Assembly: GCF_050908995.1 (NCBI RefSeq)
Contig: NC_135121.1
Span: 17,856,001-17,920,000 of the forward strand
DNA length: 64,000 nucleotides
Direction of reading: 5' to 3'
Source: Andrena cerasifolii
Taxonomy: Eukaryota; Arthropoda; Insecta; Hymenoptera; Andrenidae
This document shows positions 1-12,613 of the stretch, in pieces. Position 1 is the stretch's first letter. The number at the start of each line of letters is the position of its first letter. The position numbers and the translations under genes were made by a program. A model generated the notes under the pieces. That model was not told the origin of the DNA. It did not search any database and saw only the letters and a program-made list of their open reading frames with translations.

Positions 1-2024
1 TTGTTTCGTTAGATGGACCTAAGAACTCGGCATTCTCTGCAGAACATTGTACGCAGTTTGTATGAATTTTTTTATTATTTAGATGTGGTGAAGTCGCCCT
101 TAAAATATTGGTCACATAATCTTGGACACCCTGTATATCTTTAATTGGATAATTAAAGAATAGAACACGCGGGAATGTAGACAGAAGTGAGAAGACCTAG
201 GTTAATGCTTGAAAATAAAGAACTCTGATTCTTTGTTTAGGATTTTATCATGGAAGAATATCTGGGGGTAGCACAACAACTGAAGATGCTAGCCTTTTGT
301 AATCAGCGAACTGTGCTCGAGTAATTTTGGGAACGAAGATAACAGAATCTGTCGAAAGAATTACAATGGAATTCCTAGAAGCAGATCAAGATTTTTTCAG
401 TGAAACAGAGAAGTTTGGAGTATGTTTTAATTCAACGATAATAAGTTTATGCATACTCTGGAGCAATGCCTTTCTACCCGTTTGTGAAATTTCATTTTTA
501 GCAACTCTACATTACTTTCCGTAAGATTTCCATTTTAAACCGCCTTTGAGGGGCCATTCGTTATTAAATCTCTCGAACGTAACTTCTTTTTCCCCGAGAA
601 ATAAATTTTCCGGATATTAAACAGACTCGCGAAATGAATTTCGCTGAACGACGTATCATCGCATGAGAGAAATTATGCAGTTCCATTTTATAACAAGCCA
701 TGAAGGAAACTCATTTTACTACTTCTGTCGCTTAAATTGACACACCTGATTCTAATAAAAGGTTGCCACGACTTCCACATACTATCAGGGGAATCTCAAG
801 CGTACAGCAATAAAAACTGTCTTGTACAAAGGGAGGAATTTAGTGCGCTCCTATCAGCTGCCTAATACGCATCTAAATTGTGAAATATGTGCAACATATA
901 TAACTATAGGTACACTGTAGTAATATCAATTTCTTCCGTGCGTTAAACGTCAACGGAAAATTGCATCAAGTAACATCAAACACAGATAACTTATATTACC
1001 TCCAATAAATCTGACGCTTTCAACCCCAGTTTCCATTTGAAACAGAGAGAAGCGACCAAGGAATGTCCAACTAAACGAGCACCGCAGCATTATCCTAACA
1101 ACTCTGGTACTAATTGTAAATCAAATAAAATTAAGATTCTCCTCAAAATTCCATATGACTCGAGGACATGCTTCAAGGGAACAATCACCCTTGAAACAAG
1201 TCTCTTGCCCTGGGGGGGCGCGTTTACTAAATATAAAACTCTGGAATAAAATCAAACCCATAACTAAAATCTTCACAAAGCTCACAAACATCAACGCGTT
1301 AAACTTCGACATGCCTGGGAGGCATTCGCAGAGTGCAAGGAGTTGAAGCAACATAGCTCGCCGGGGGGTCTTCAAGAACCACGGAGGCTTCTTTCGGAGA
1401 TCAACGATTATTGCGAGCACATTGATCCGGGGTACGGCTCGTCGCTCCGCATCCCCTCTGGCGACGCCGCTAAACGCATTAATAGGAATTTAAATCGGAA
1501 ACCGGGACGTGGCCCCCCGCGAGACGAGCATCGGCAGGAATACCTAATTACGCGGCATTTCGCTGGACGATTTCGCTCGTGATGGATGCACGATGCCGCG
1601 GCGCATTGATATGCAGCCGCGATGGCGAGCAGCGAATTGATCGAGACGAAGCGGAAGGGGTGGGCGATACGGGTCCTAGGCGGGGGATATGAAATTCGAC
1701 CGACGCGCGATGACGACCGAGCCAGCCTCCTGTTCCAGCTTTCTCCATGACATATCCACAGTTTCTGTTATGCACCGCGACGCACTGCACTCGCGACGCG
1801 CTCTGCATCGCCGGGGGTTGGAAAAGAGCGAGGACGGGAGCTGGCAATTTAGCAAAGCGCGGGCACGCGACGATGAATTTTTATTAGCCCCCGCTGTCGC
1901 ATCGAGCGCCCCTCGCCCAACGGACAGGCTAAATGGAATAATTCTTTCCAATTAGACGCGCGCGAACGGTTAGCTCAGGGGTGATACCATACTTGAGTCG
2001 ATGGAGCCGATATTATAATTGCTG
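1..2024. other. No supported gene
   Basis: An AT-rich start (to about 1030) is followed by a GC-rich, CpG-rich block (1330-1960). A GGACACCCTGTATA string at 122-135 resembles a common insect transposon end but has no partner. Open frames here overlap on both strands and have no domain. Confidence 0.5.
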
Positions 2025-2026
2025 TA

Positions 2027-3185
2027 CAGTAGGGTGTTTCATATTATAGGGTTAAAATTAAAATATTATATTTCCTTTACTTTGCTCGTGCCCTGATTCC
2101 TATTAATATAAAAAGAATATCTGACAAATTTTAGGAAGATTGAGTAATATTTAGAGGTTGCACACTTTGCACACTAAATGATATGTATGATAATTATATT
2201 TATTCTCATGTCCTTAAAAAAGAAGCTATACTTGAAAAAAAGAGTTAGACTTAGATAAATGTATATTTTATTATTATTATTGTTATTGTTCACGCCTATA
2301 AAAATTCTGTATCTTATTATTTTACACACATTTATAAAACCTGAAAAAGCGAAAATATGTAGGGTAGACCGGGGGTGGTGGTAACAGGGGGGCGAATGTA
2401 ACACGCTAATATCTCAAACATATAATTAACATCAATTTTAGATATACATATGATAAACAATGACATATGGAATACACACAACCATGTCCTAGCAGTATAG
2501 ATACGCAATAGACATGGATAGTGAACAAAATAACTTTTCGATACCCTAAAGTAACTTTTTCTTACTGACTCATGAATGTAACGTAAACACTGCCTTTGCA
2601 AGTATGTGCTTTTTTTTTGAAGCTGTAATTTGACGTTTTATAGTAATACTGATCATTACTTAGCATTTTTAAGTGTCTCTTTAGTCACAATTAATAATTG
2701 AAGTTCAAAAGCATGGTCGGGGGCGAGTTGTACCGCAACAGAACCGAATAGTGTCAAAGATGGCGAATAATATTCTTGTTTGCATAGAATCCATGCAGTG
2801 TTACAAGCGACCCGGGGTCAAAGACGGTTGCATCACTTTACAATGTAACGTTAATGCTATAACACTCCGCTTCTCATTTTTTATTAATAACTTGGATATT
2901 ACTTGACATACAGTGAAACTGTTGTAACTGAATAATGTCAGATAAGTAAGTAACATTTCCGTATAAGAGTTTTTGTTGTAAATGTAATAGTTCCTGCGTA
3001 ATCGTATTCCCAAGTCAAAGTGTTACTACCACCGCAGGCCTACCCCAGTGATAAAACTGTGCAACCCCTAAATATTATTAAATTTGCCTAAAATTTGGTA
3101 TACAGATCAGTTAGACGAATAGAACCAAGGGGGCGAGCCAAGTTACACGAAAATAGAACTTTTGGAAAATTGAAACACCCTACTG
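2027..3185. mobile_element. TA-flanked mariner-like element, non-coding
   Basis: The sequence CTGTACAGTAGGGTGTTTCA at 2022-2041 recurs inverted at 3171-3190. Read as a TA target duplication (2025-2026 and 3186-3187), the element starts CAGTAGGGTGTTTCA and ends with its complement, giving about 1159 bp. No transposase frame survives. A second, unrelated inverted repeat lies inside it. Confidence 0.65.
2361..3046. mobile_element. Inverted-repeat element nested in the mariner-like element
   Basis: The 26-nt end at 2361-2386 (starting AGGGTAGACCGGGGGTGGTG) pairs with the inverted end at 3021-3046, with about 21 of 26 positions matching. The interior is AT-rich and without a credible ORF. Family unknown. 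The target duplication is not clear. Confidence 0.45.
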
Positions 3186-3187
3186 TA

Positions 3188-4239
3188 CAGTATTTTGGGC
3201 CGTTATCATCGAAAATAGAGCTCCCAGTCAATCAACCGTTATACGTCGAAACCCTACGTATTTTAAGTCCGCGCAATGGCGTTGCCAACCGGCGGCAGAC
3301 CTATTGGGAATACAGCATACAGTAACAAAAGCGCAGAACTCGCTTGTCGAGCGAAGCCCCAGAGCTCCAGCTGGTAATTCTGCAACGGAGATCCAGCGAA
3401 GATGATAAATCTCTAAAGTTTGCCAGCACGCGCCATTAATCCACGGTTGTTTCAAGCGTGAAAGAGAAGCGCGGCTTAAAAATTCCCCGCGATATTTTGC
3501 TCCCCTCTGTCGGCCGGGGGCCACGAAAAATCGCTCCACTTTGCCGCAGGAAAAATTAGTAGTACACCCTAACTCCCACAATTTGTCTCGCGCAGACATT
3601 CCGCGCGATTGTTCCGCGGTAGTCGCCGTGAAACGAGGGTCGTTACCGTATCGTTTCGCGGGGATGCTCCAGCCATCCGTGGAGCCGCTCATTTCCTGCA
3701 AACTTTGCCGTAGACTTCCGCCGTTGCCGGCGGAACACGGCCCCGTTGTTGTTTTCGTTGTCCTGGGCCAGGAGCTGTCTGCAAAACGGCAGCGCGCGGC
3801 CTAACGTTCGCGTCTTCAGCTCGATTTCATCGGCAACGAATGGGACCTGCTTGGCGAACGGGATGGATAGAACAGGGTAAAGTTCAATTAGGAAAAGGAG
3901 GCGCTGTGCGAGAATTTATTGTAGATTGCGAGCGTGAGGGGTACAAGGGCGAGGAGATTCTGCTTCTAGTCCGTAGGAATCGTTTTAATTATTTCGGTGT
4001 TAATTATTTGTTAACTAGCGTCCCCCGTGTCGGCTTCGCCCGAGATATTACCGTGACTGCTTCATGTTTATTAGAATTAACATCTTTTAAGGAAATTAGG
4101 TATTTTGAGAGAAAGGTTAATTTCTGCATAATATTTCGGAAAAATGTTAACATTCTCTCCTTTAGGAGATTTACTTTCCCTCCAGTGCAGCATGTACCAG
4201 GCGCTTCTTCGTACCATATTAATAACGCGTTTTTGAGAC
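3188..4239. other. No supported gene
   Basis: Moderately GC-rich. Overlapping frames on both strands (for example 3228-3701 minus, 3840-4250 plus) lack motifs and splice context. Confidence 0.5.
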
Positions 4240-4373
4240 ATGCTACATAGCCTATGTCCGTCCTACAGTATCCAGGAGTAACGTCTTAAAATTTCAGGAA
4301 GATCGGTTCAATAGGTCTTGAGTTTTGCGCGAACATAAAAATCGGCTCTCTCTTTATATAATAGTATAGATAG
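4240..4373 (+). mobile_element. 3' tail of an RTE-like non-LTR retrotransposon
   Basis: The string TAGCCTATGTCCGTCCTACA, then a block around AAAATTTCAGGAAGATCGGTTCAA and GCGCGAACATAAAAATCGG, ends in a TATA/ATAG-rich tail. This arrangement is familiar from 3' ends of RTE-clade elements and derived SINEs in insects. No reverse-transcriptase frame is attached, so the insertion is 5'-truncated or the body has decayed. Assigned by memory of the family pattern, not by search. Confidence 0.5.
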
Positions 4374-6162
4374 AACTATAAGATACAGCTCTGATTGGTA
4401 TCAGTAAGGCGAAATCAATGAAATTGATTATTTAGTGGGATTAAAATGAGGAATTCATGATGTAATATTATATTTCTTGGAGGGAAAGTTTCAAGTCTTT
4501 GGCGTTCTATGATTCTGCGGATTTTTACCGAGTTTCTAATGAATATTTTGTAGATTTCAGAATATTCTGGTATACGTACATGGAGCATACCGAAACGAAA
4601 GAGTAGGGTTGCAGCAAATTCGGGGAATCATTTTCGACTTTCCATATTTCGACCACTGTTTATTCAGCTCGTCCGTTCATTCGATATAATATCATATTTA
4701 CCTTTCCGCAAAAGTATCCAATTATTAACCCCAAGTATTAATTACACACAATATGATATTTAACAATGCGAAACCTGGAAGTTTCACGCGACTACCAATT
4801 TCATTTACCGTACCTCCGCTATCGTTCGTTTTACCTATCGTTAATCGAACGCGTCGGAATAATCAATAAACAGCGATCGTAAGCCAGAATGTGTCGTCAC
4901 AGTGACGCTTAACAAATATATTTCGATAACTACGATATCTCAGGCCTGTCCAAAATCAGTGGAACTCCAATTCATAAATCACAGAAACTGTCTATACCAC
5001 AATTCATCATCACGTCGCAACTAGGTACTGCTCCTGTCGCCCATCGATAATATCCTAGGATCGTGAACTTTAGACGATGACCTGGCAAATTAACCCAGGT
5101 TAGTCTGAGACGACGCAACTTCAACGCTCCCCTCTAATAAAACTAATCTACGATCCAGCAAAATCAATCGTACATCTCGTATGCAGTTAACACCCCTGAA
5201 TTTCCATGCTCCACCCTGCGTTAATAAACTCACACGCCCCGCAGCAACAATGGTTCATTTGGCAAAGAGACAGATGATCCATAGACGAGAGCAAGCATTG
5301 CGCAAGATTTCACGCGCCGATTCAGATTGCCTGTCTGTAGAAAGGACCCACGGATGTCCTTTCACGGATCCACGCGTACAGAGGGTCGACTGGGCGGCAC
5401 TTATTTGAATACTCCGCCACTTTCGTGACAGAATGCAACGTAGTGGCAATTCGCGTGGCTTTGAGCATCGCCGGATGCCTGCCACTCGCTTTTGCCGCGA
5501 TTATTAAAATGCACTTCATCCAGCGCCACCCTTTCTCCTACTCTTTCTTGTCCTCGGAAAGTCGGTTACAACCGCCACTTCTCCTTTTGCCCGGCCTCTT
5601 TACCCTTCCTGCTTCCGTTCTTCCTTTCCCTTCCCCGACGGAGTCGGGCCCGTTCTTTCAGCTATTTACTCGTTACACCGTAGACGAGAGGAAGGATAGA
5701 ATCCACGTGGTACGTACGCGGCGAGGAGGGAGCAACGGGGCAGAGGAAAAGAGAGGAGAAAACTACTCTCTGGCGTACTTTCCCGCAAGCTTCCAACGGC
5801 ACTCCCCCCACCGCCCTTTCTCCTCTTACACCGTAAAGGACACTTTCAATTTAAGTTCGTCTTTGCGAGGCAGCTGCGAGGAGCTTTTCACCGGGTCTGT
5901 GTGTCCTCGAACGATCAAAGAAAGGCTTTCATGTATTGATTAACTTCTATGGTCTTGGCGGGGATCTTCGGGAACGACCGCGGGATTCTGGTCGACATTG
6001 TCGGATTGATCGGGGAATTGACGCGCTTCGCGTTGAAAGTAATGGAAGATAAAGTAATGGTGGTAATACGTTTTCGTTCTACCGAATGAAAATTGGATAG
6101 AGCGACAGAATGCTCTACGCTGCCTTTAATTATGGTGCGCGAGTGGTATCTCAGATACTAAC
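4374..6162. other. No supported gene
   Basis: AT-rich to about 5200, then C-rich. A 172-codon plus frame (5425-5943) is Pro/Ser/Phe-rich and tracks pyrimidine-rich DNA. It is judged compositional. Confidence 0.5.
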
Positions 6163-6833
6163 TTAACGGGTCTCCCTACCTTGACGGACGAAATATGATA
6201 CGAACTTTCGGAATTTTTTAAAACAAAACCATTAAATATATTTACTTCCAGCTTCGTGGCTTTATTTGTCAATCTTTAGAGAATATGAAAAAATAATTGT
6301 ATGCAAAAATAGTGGTTATATCCGGAGTTATAGTGTTTCAAATAGAGCGCCTTACAAAAATCATATGCGCATTGTTAGCATAAAATCAGCTGTTGTAGTT
6401 TGTCTGAAATAGAAAATTTAAAAATTTGTGTAATCTGTATGAGTATGGCTACCGTCTGAACTAGATTAAATGAGAAATACTGAAAGGTAAAAGAAATGGC
6501 AGCGTCTAAAACAGACATCGTTTTCTGCAAAAAATTCGCTATTTTTTTAAGCCGCAAAAGTCTAATTTTGCAAAAACCGACTAACTTTGAAGTAAATCGG
6601 GTGATTGGTTCTTGAGATATCAGGCTAACCAATTCGAAAAACATCGTATTGAGAAAAACGCGTGTAAAGTTTTAGGTAGGTACGCTTAGGTTTAATTAAT
6701 TTTTCTTAATGTTGCCTAAGTATGTACAAATATGGGCACAAAGTTTCCAATTAATATAATTTGAGGGTTTCTCTTTAAAAAATCCCAAATATCGCGCTCC
6801 TTTTCAGGCTGTCAAAGTAGGGAGACCCCTTAA
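6163..6833. mobile_element. TTAA-flanked MITE, 671 bp
   Basis: TTAA at 6163-6166 and 6830-6833 bound inverted ends sharing GGGTCTCCCTAC and TTGAC (about 18 of 21 positions). The interior is AT-rich with no transposase. TTAA target use suggests a piggyBac-type origin (inference). Confidence 0.65.
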
Positions 6834-8846
6834 GCTTGAGTTGATATTATATTTACCTGCAATTAATCTAGGGTTCTTCTAAAATTAATCATTGTTTGAC
6901 GTTGAATTAATAAACTGCACTTTTCGTGCCGTAGCATTTATTTTTCACGAAATTATCGATTCTCCCCTTTATTTAAAAAAAGGAGGCTTTCAATAAAAAA
7001 AAAATTGTGCCTCTCTGCGTATATTTTGCAACGCGACAAATGTACGCATTCCATGAAATATACGCCGGCGAAAAAAGCAGTTAACGTAAAAGTAATTCAA
7101 ACAATTATGCGTTCGTCCCAGGCACGCTATTTTATTTGCGCTTCAATTTTTCATACGGCCGAAACACAGCGATAAAACTGTAATGCGATCGCAATCATCC
7201 CGGTGATATATTCGCGTCTATAAATTCCGATCCCCGTTGGAAAATATTTTATATATTAACGGGCGACGCGCAATAAAGTCTATTGAAATTGGAAACACGT
7301 GCCGACTGGTATTATTTTTAACAATAAAGCAAACTTTTCGACGGCGCGTCATTGTTTGCGTTTTATTTCCCCTTTGAGTAACGGCAATCATATTTCCTGC
7401 GGAAAAATAACCGAGCCAAGAGGAAGCTTATCGAGAGGCGAACAAGTTTGAAAACAAGATGTTTACAAGCGGTAGCAAACACTCGAAGAATCTATTGTAT
7501 TCTGATCTATGACGTTTAGGAAAGAGTCCACAAACTGTTAAAATCTCTACCCGTGAAAAACAGCGATGGAGATTCGCGCGATATTTCCCAAGGATCGATG
7601 TGATTGCAGGAAGCATGCCGGAAGCATCGACTTTTCCACTTAAAAAATAGCGATAAAAGTTAATAAACGTCGTGTGATCGACGGAAAACCAATACGCAAA
7701 GCAGACTTGCGAACAGTGCGCCAGAAACCCTTCTATATACACGTGCTCCAAGGTATTCGATATCCAATAACTCGCTTCATAATTACAAATCGATACTACC
7801 GAGCTCTGGAGCTCGTTCTCAAATAAAGTTCCCGTGTCGCATACGACTTCCTCTACTGCGAATTTCCTAGCTCGGGGGCAGTTCTGTACGAAAAAAATTA
7901 AAATCCAAGGAATTTAATAGACTTGGACCATCTTCGACTATCAACTTAAAAAATTTCAGCCTTCGCAATCTCTTTCGATCCTCCTTCCTGGTCACATTCC
8001 AATAACCTGTCGCTAGCCTCGAACGTTCAAAGCAGACGATGTTTCACATTGATGAACTCAGATAACCCAAATATACGTGTTAAATAACGATTATAACAAA
8101 CCATTTCCTCTTCAGTCTTTTGAGGACCTTAGATTCTTATCGCACTAAAGGGGTTGACATATGCAACAGCTAGAATATTCGTCCTCCACTTTACTTTATC
8201 GCATTGACAAATTGAGAGGCTCAGTGGAAAACAGGCATATGCCACAATACTATAAATTTCCTGGGAAACAAGTTTTAGGAGAAATGATTTTCACACGAAA
8301 TGTGGTGCTAAATTTCTAATTGTTATAACTGATAATTGAATTAAATGATACATAGCAACTAATATCAAATCTTGGCTCCAAAATTCTCACTTTGGATGAA
8401 TCATTGATTCATCAGCTCCTGTTACTTTGATATTTTCAATCAGTTTGGAATATTATATTGCTACTTATGTTTGGTAAATAACAAAGAAATACATGAAATG
8501 ACACTAAGAATCAGAGCATATTATTACGCTGTACTTCAACAGCAAAACAAATTTTTATTCAACCTATAGCGTCGTCATATGTTCAGGCTTTTGTCTCCCT
8601 TCACTTCCATCACTCCTCGATAATTGAAAAAATGGAGTATACTCAGGGTGGCATGGGCTTCTTTCCCACTAGGTAGGTATTCGTTTGCTTTCGACATCAA
8701 GGAATTTTAATGTGCTTCTATTCAGGGACAGGTACATGCCACAGTGCTAGAAGTTGGTGGAATGGACGCTAGATTGCAGGAGCTACTTGACAGTACAGAA
8801 AGCAAAAAATCTATATAAGATAGATGTGGCACGTGTCCCTTTTCCA
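6834..8846. other. No supported gene
   Basis: AT-rich non-coding sequence. No repeat boundary or exon was recognised. Confidence 0.5.
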
Positions 8847-9269
8847 TTAAGGGGAAGTTCTACTTACGATGCTAGGAATAAGGTGATCCTTGGGATTTTT
8901 TTTCTAAGAAACTGTTGAGCGGATCTTTTCCAAACTTTCAGGGTATTTTATTTCACATTCAAACAATAAAAATTAATTTTTTCGTTACAAAGTGTTCGGT
9001 AGAAATGGAGATATATACATAAACACGTTCGTAGGGATTCGCGCACCGACGTTGCAAATTTGCGATTACATAGTTCAATTCAATTTATTTACCAAACCTT
9101 TATGTCCATCGACAATGTAATTAAACGAGAAATAAAAAAAAAATTTTATTGTTGGATTGTAAACTAAAATACCTCGAAAGTTTGGAAAAGACCCGCTTAA
9201 CAGTTTCTTAGAAAAAAATTCCCAAGCATCACCTTATTCCTAGCGTCCTAAGTAGGGCTCCCCCCTTAA
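8847..9269. mobile_element. TTAA-flanked MITE with about 95-bp inverted arms
   Basis: TTAA at 8847-8850 and 9266-9269 flank arms sharing GCTAGGAATAAGGTGAT, TTCTAAGAAACTGTT and TTTTCCAAACTTTC. Total length is 423 bp. It is non-coding. The long arms predict a stable hairpin if transcribed. Confidence 0.75.
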
Positions 9270-9676
9270 GCCCTCAATTTCGAAAGTAAAAACAATGCCA
9301 GTTCATATTCGACATCCGACCCAAACAGAACAGTAGACCCAATTCACGATGCATCCGTGCGATGCTCGCTGTCTAACCGTAAATGCATTGGTCCAGCATC
9401 TATGGGCGTATCGACGTCCTTATCTACGGGAATAATCACGTTCGTTTCGGAAATCCGTACGAATATATCCGCGCAGGTGTCGCGTACACACGCGCGCCGG
9501 CAACACCTGAGTCTGCGGACGCAGCTCGCTGGATGTCGAGACGACGAAATCGTATTACTAGTGCATTGTGGGAGTTGAATAGCCCGCATTAGAGGCAACG
9601 AGGTTGTACCATCGACCTCTCACCCCGGTCCCGCTCACACTTTCTCCGTTCGCCCCGTATCATTACGCCGACATCA

Positions 9677-9698
9677 CCCTCCTCCCCAACCCTCCCCC
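9677..9698 (-). other. G-quadruplex-type motif on the minus strand
   Basis: The minus strand has four guanine runs (5, 3, 4 and 3) with loops of 1, 2 and 4 nt, fitting G3+N1-7. Function unknown. Confidence 0.6.
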
Positions 9699-10084
9699 AG
9701 CCTTCCACGGCGTTCCTTCCGCTCCCTGGACCCTGCATTCCGACACCGAGAGAACTCCCTCGCCCTCCAACGAGCATTCTACGACGCTGTTTACGGACCA
9801 GAAGCGAGATAGGAAGCGAAGGGGCCGTGGAATTCCGGAAGTTTATGGATTACGAGGCGAATTAACGCCGCGGCGGCCATGGGCGCCGATACGGAGCCGA
9901 GGAAAGAAATGACCCGGTGGCGCCTCCTATAGCGAGCGATCCCGATCGGCCCTTAGAAGGCTGCCTCTCTTCGACTTTATGCTAAGCACTGCGTCGATTA
10001 CGCGTGCACAGTCAAAGAAACGATGGAGAAGAAGAGAGCTGTCAAGGGATGTTAGGTAGCAGCACTTTGTTCGAGTAATTGAAC

Positions 10085-10270
10085 TGGGGCACCAGGAAGT
10101 ATTTTTTTTTTCTAGTGTACCAGTTTCAATTTTATCAAGTTTCCGTTTGCTATATATTAAAGAGGAAGGATCAAAGTATATTTTGGCATATTTGTTATTA
10201 AGTAATTAATTCAAATACAAAATGAAAAAAATTGTACACTGAAAAACGTATCTACTCCTGGTCTCCCCTA
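10085..10270. mobile_element. Short foldback element
   Basis: The left arm (about 10085-10145, containing CACCAGGAAGTA and TAGTGTACCAG) pairs imperfectly with the right arm (about 10210-10270, containing GTACACTG and TACTCCTGGTCTCC). Arms are about 60 nt and the total about 186 bp. No target duplication was identified. Probably a MITE remnant. Confidence 0.5.
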
Positions 10271-10664
10271 CTTTATTTAACATTATAATAAGTGAAAAAA
10301 ATTTATAACAGTAGAATTATAATAAATACAACAGAAATAGAGCAGTATGTGAAATAGGTTTTTTTCCAGATGCAAAACGGCGCCGGTTGTAGCGTCTCTG
10401 GTAGTTATGTGAAACAGACCAATAAAGTTTTTTCCAATTTACTTGCCAATTGTAAGAATATGAACCACAAATAGTGCAATGTACTGAAATAAATGCGAAA
10501 TATACTGAATTATCCTAAAAATATGAGAAAAATTGGGAGAAATAGTGGTAAAAAATTAATTCTCAGAAATGGTAAAGTTATTAATGGCGAAGTATGTAAA
10601 ATAAAAATTTGCTATTATTCGAAAAAAAAACGTTTGAATTTATTAAATTGTGAAGATCAAAACA

Positions 10665-10895
10665 CTACGTTTGAGCACAAAAGAAGCACATTTTCGTACA
10701 AGTTACACGTAAAATTTTACAATGATTGATAAGTTTGTCGTTAGAAGAGCATATATTTCGTGAAACATTTTGTTCAATAATGGAAAAATATTGTTTAATA
10801 CGCTCAAAGTCACAGTCTAAATATCTCGAAGCAAAAACTGCATGCCTTCCACCAGTTTCATAATCACCAGCGCATATGCAGCAGTGAGAAAGCAT
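10665..10895 (-). CDS. Unrecognised Cys-rich ORF in AT-rich DNA, possibly a remnant
   Basis: An ATG-initiated minus-strand frame of 76 codons starts MLSHCCICAGDYETGGRHAV and ends CTKMCFFCAQT, with eight Cys in all, several in C-x2-C pairs. The length is notable because the surrounding DNA is AT-rich, where stops are frequent. The pattern loosely recalls zinc-binding modules at the ends of transposases or ZAD-type proteins, but no family could be named. There are no splice signals or promoter evidence. It may be a transposon gene fragment or chance. Confidence 0.2.
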   Translation of the reverse strand: MLSHCCICAGDYETGGRHAVFASRYLDCDFERIKQYFSIIEQNVSRNICSSNDKLINHCKILRVTCTKMCFFCAQT

Positions 10896-12085
10896 CTACC
10901 ACCAGGATAAAAAGTAAATAATAAATATGTGTGACACAAATGAATTTTGCCTTCACTCTTAAAAAGTTGAAAGAACTTAAACGCTGGTGTAAGGTGCCAT
11001 TTAAATTAACGCGCGACTGACGCGAGATCTGAAAGCCTCTGCCATTATTCACACAGCCCGCCATACATTCGTGCGCCGTTCCCGTCCGAAGTTCATCCTT
11101 GTCATCGACAAGGTAGACACCGCCGAGGGAACTTCTCCGAAATAGTCTGTCCCATTCGTCCCAACAATTTCACCGTAGCTCGAGCGCCGCGACAGCTGCG
11201 TCGACGCCAACGATCTCGCCTCTCTCATTACGGTTCGAGCTTTTACGAGCAGCCCCGGCGCGCGGGAGGGGCCGAGGGTGGGTGGCTGAGTGCTAGTTCC
11301 AGAGATTGGATAAGGAATCCATAAGTTCCGGCGTAATCCCGATGCGTTTGAAGACGCGGGAGTCCCGAAGGGCCTGCTGGCAAAGTGATTTCCCCCCGAC
11401 GTTGGACGACGGAGGAGTGAAGAGGCTGAAAAGAACCGTCAGAGACCGAGGGACGCGTTGGAAGCTCGTCGCGAAAAAAAACCAGCCTTTTTAGCGTTTC
11501 CCAGCGACGGGCACCGTTCTGCCGCGCGCTTCCCTCTTGCCATGTGCCGTGGCCTGTGCGGGCGGCGATATCGACTCGTCGCAGCTTTTGCGCGGCCCTC
11601 GTTACTTTTCAAAACCGAATTGCTCCTGAATGCGACGGGGGTATCTGGGTCAACGTGCACGTCACCCGCGTTACGCCAAAGTAACGCTATTATCGCGCGG
11701 GAAAAAATGATTGAAACGGATTCCACGAAGCCGAACGCCGGGTAAAATGATGCTTCGTGGCCTGGTCGCGGGTTTCTGCCAGGCCACCGTTTTTCGTCGA
11801 ACTTTCGACATCGATCGTTAAAGCCCGACGGCCTGTCCGCGCGAGCGGCATTTTTCCCGGTCCAATTTCCGTGGAAATGAGCCCCCAGTTTAATCACGCC
11901 GCGGGATTGACGCTGATACGCGATTTCGCGGGGACGGCAGCGGTCCATTCACACATTGTATTAGTTGCTCGCTGCTTTGCTTTTCAATTAGATGATTGTA
12001 TTTGACATTTAGCCACTGATAGATCGGATTCTTCGGTCTGCTTAATCCAGTGTATTTCACATGAAATTTTCGTTTTAATATGGTA
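10896..12085. other. No supported gene
   Basis: A GC-rich, CpG-rich block spans 11060-11950. Overlapping opposite frames of 95-169 codons (11439-11948 minus, 11458-11745 plus) are typical of stop-poor GC-rich DNA. Confidence 0.5.
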
Positions 12086-12375
12086 CAGTCTGTCCCACAA
12101 GAGCGTAGTTCCTCGTGTCTGCGAAAGGAATAATATTCTTCGCAATAATCTTTCTTACCATGCACCTAATTCTCTTTCTACTCGACACCAAAGTCTCCTT
12201 TCCATACCGAAACACTCGACATGTAAATTTGAATCATCCTTTGCTTATATTTCGGCTCATTACTATAATTCCCTCGCACCTGATATTCGAGGTTTAATTT
12301 CGTTTCCTGATTTTAAATGTAAAGCTCGGCGATATATATGGTTACATTATGCGTCGCAATAACTTTCTAGTTTCT

Positions 12376-12516
12376 TAATGTTAGTTAGTTTTTAGTCATT
12401 TAGTTAGTTATTTAGTTATGGTTAGGCTTGTAACAGTATTGTACTGCAGCCTCGCCATTTACTTCGCTTGTCTTTATGTATTATTTTCTTCCCTGGATGT
12501 GTCAAGTAATAAAGAC

Positions 12517-12547
<31 letters not shown>
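12376..12547 (+). mobile_element. Probable LINE 3' end with AAT tail
   Basis: After a TTAGTTAGTTATTTAGTTA-type repetitive stretch and a non-coding 3' region, an AATAAA signal (12508-12513) is followed immediately by ten AAT units (12518-12547). A polyadenylation-like signal running straight into a short-unit tail is typical of the 3' ends of several insect non-LTR families. No ORF is attached. It lies between the Tc1 left end and the transposase remnant, so it would have inserted into the Tc1 copy. Confidence 0.4.
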
Positions 12548-12613
12548 CATTAGATTTAAAAAAAGTCTATATTGCCGAAAAGTACGTTTTATGAACTAAT
12601 ACGCAATTACCTA

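Noticed and set aside
122..135. GGACACCCTGTATA as a transposon terminus
   Set aside because: A common insect repeat-end string, but there is no inverted partner or target duplication in the window.
5425..5943. 172-codon plus frame with an apparent hydrophobic start
   Set aside because: Follows pyrimidine-rich DNA. No cleavage-site logic, domain or splice context.
11439..11948. 169-codon minus frame
   Set aside because: Arg-rich and mirrored by an opposite frame in a GC-rich block. No family resemblance.
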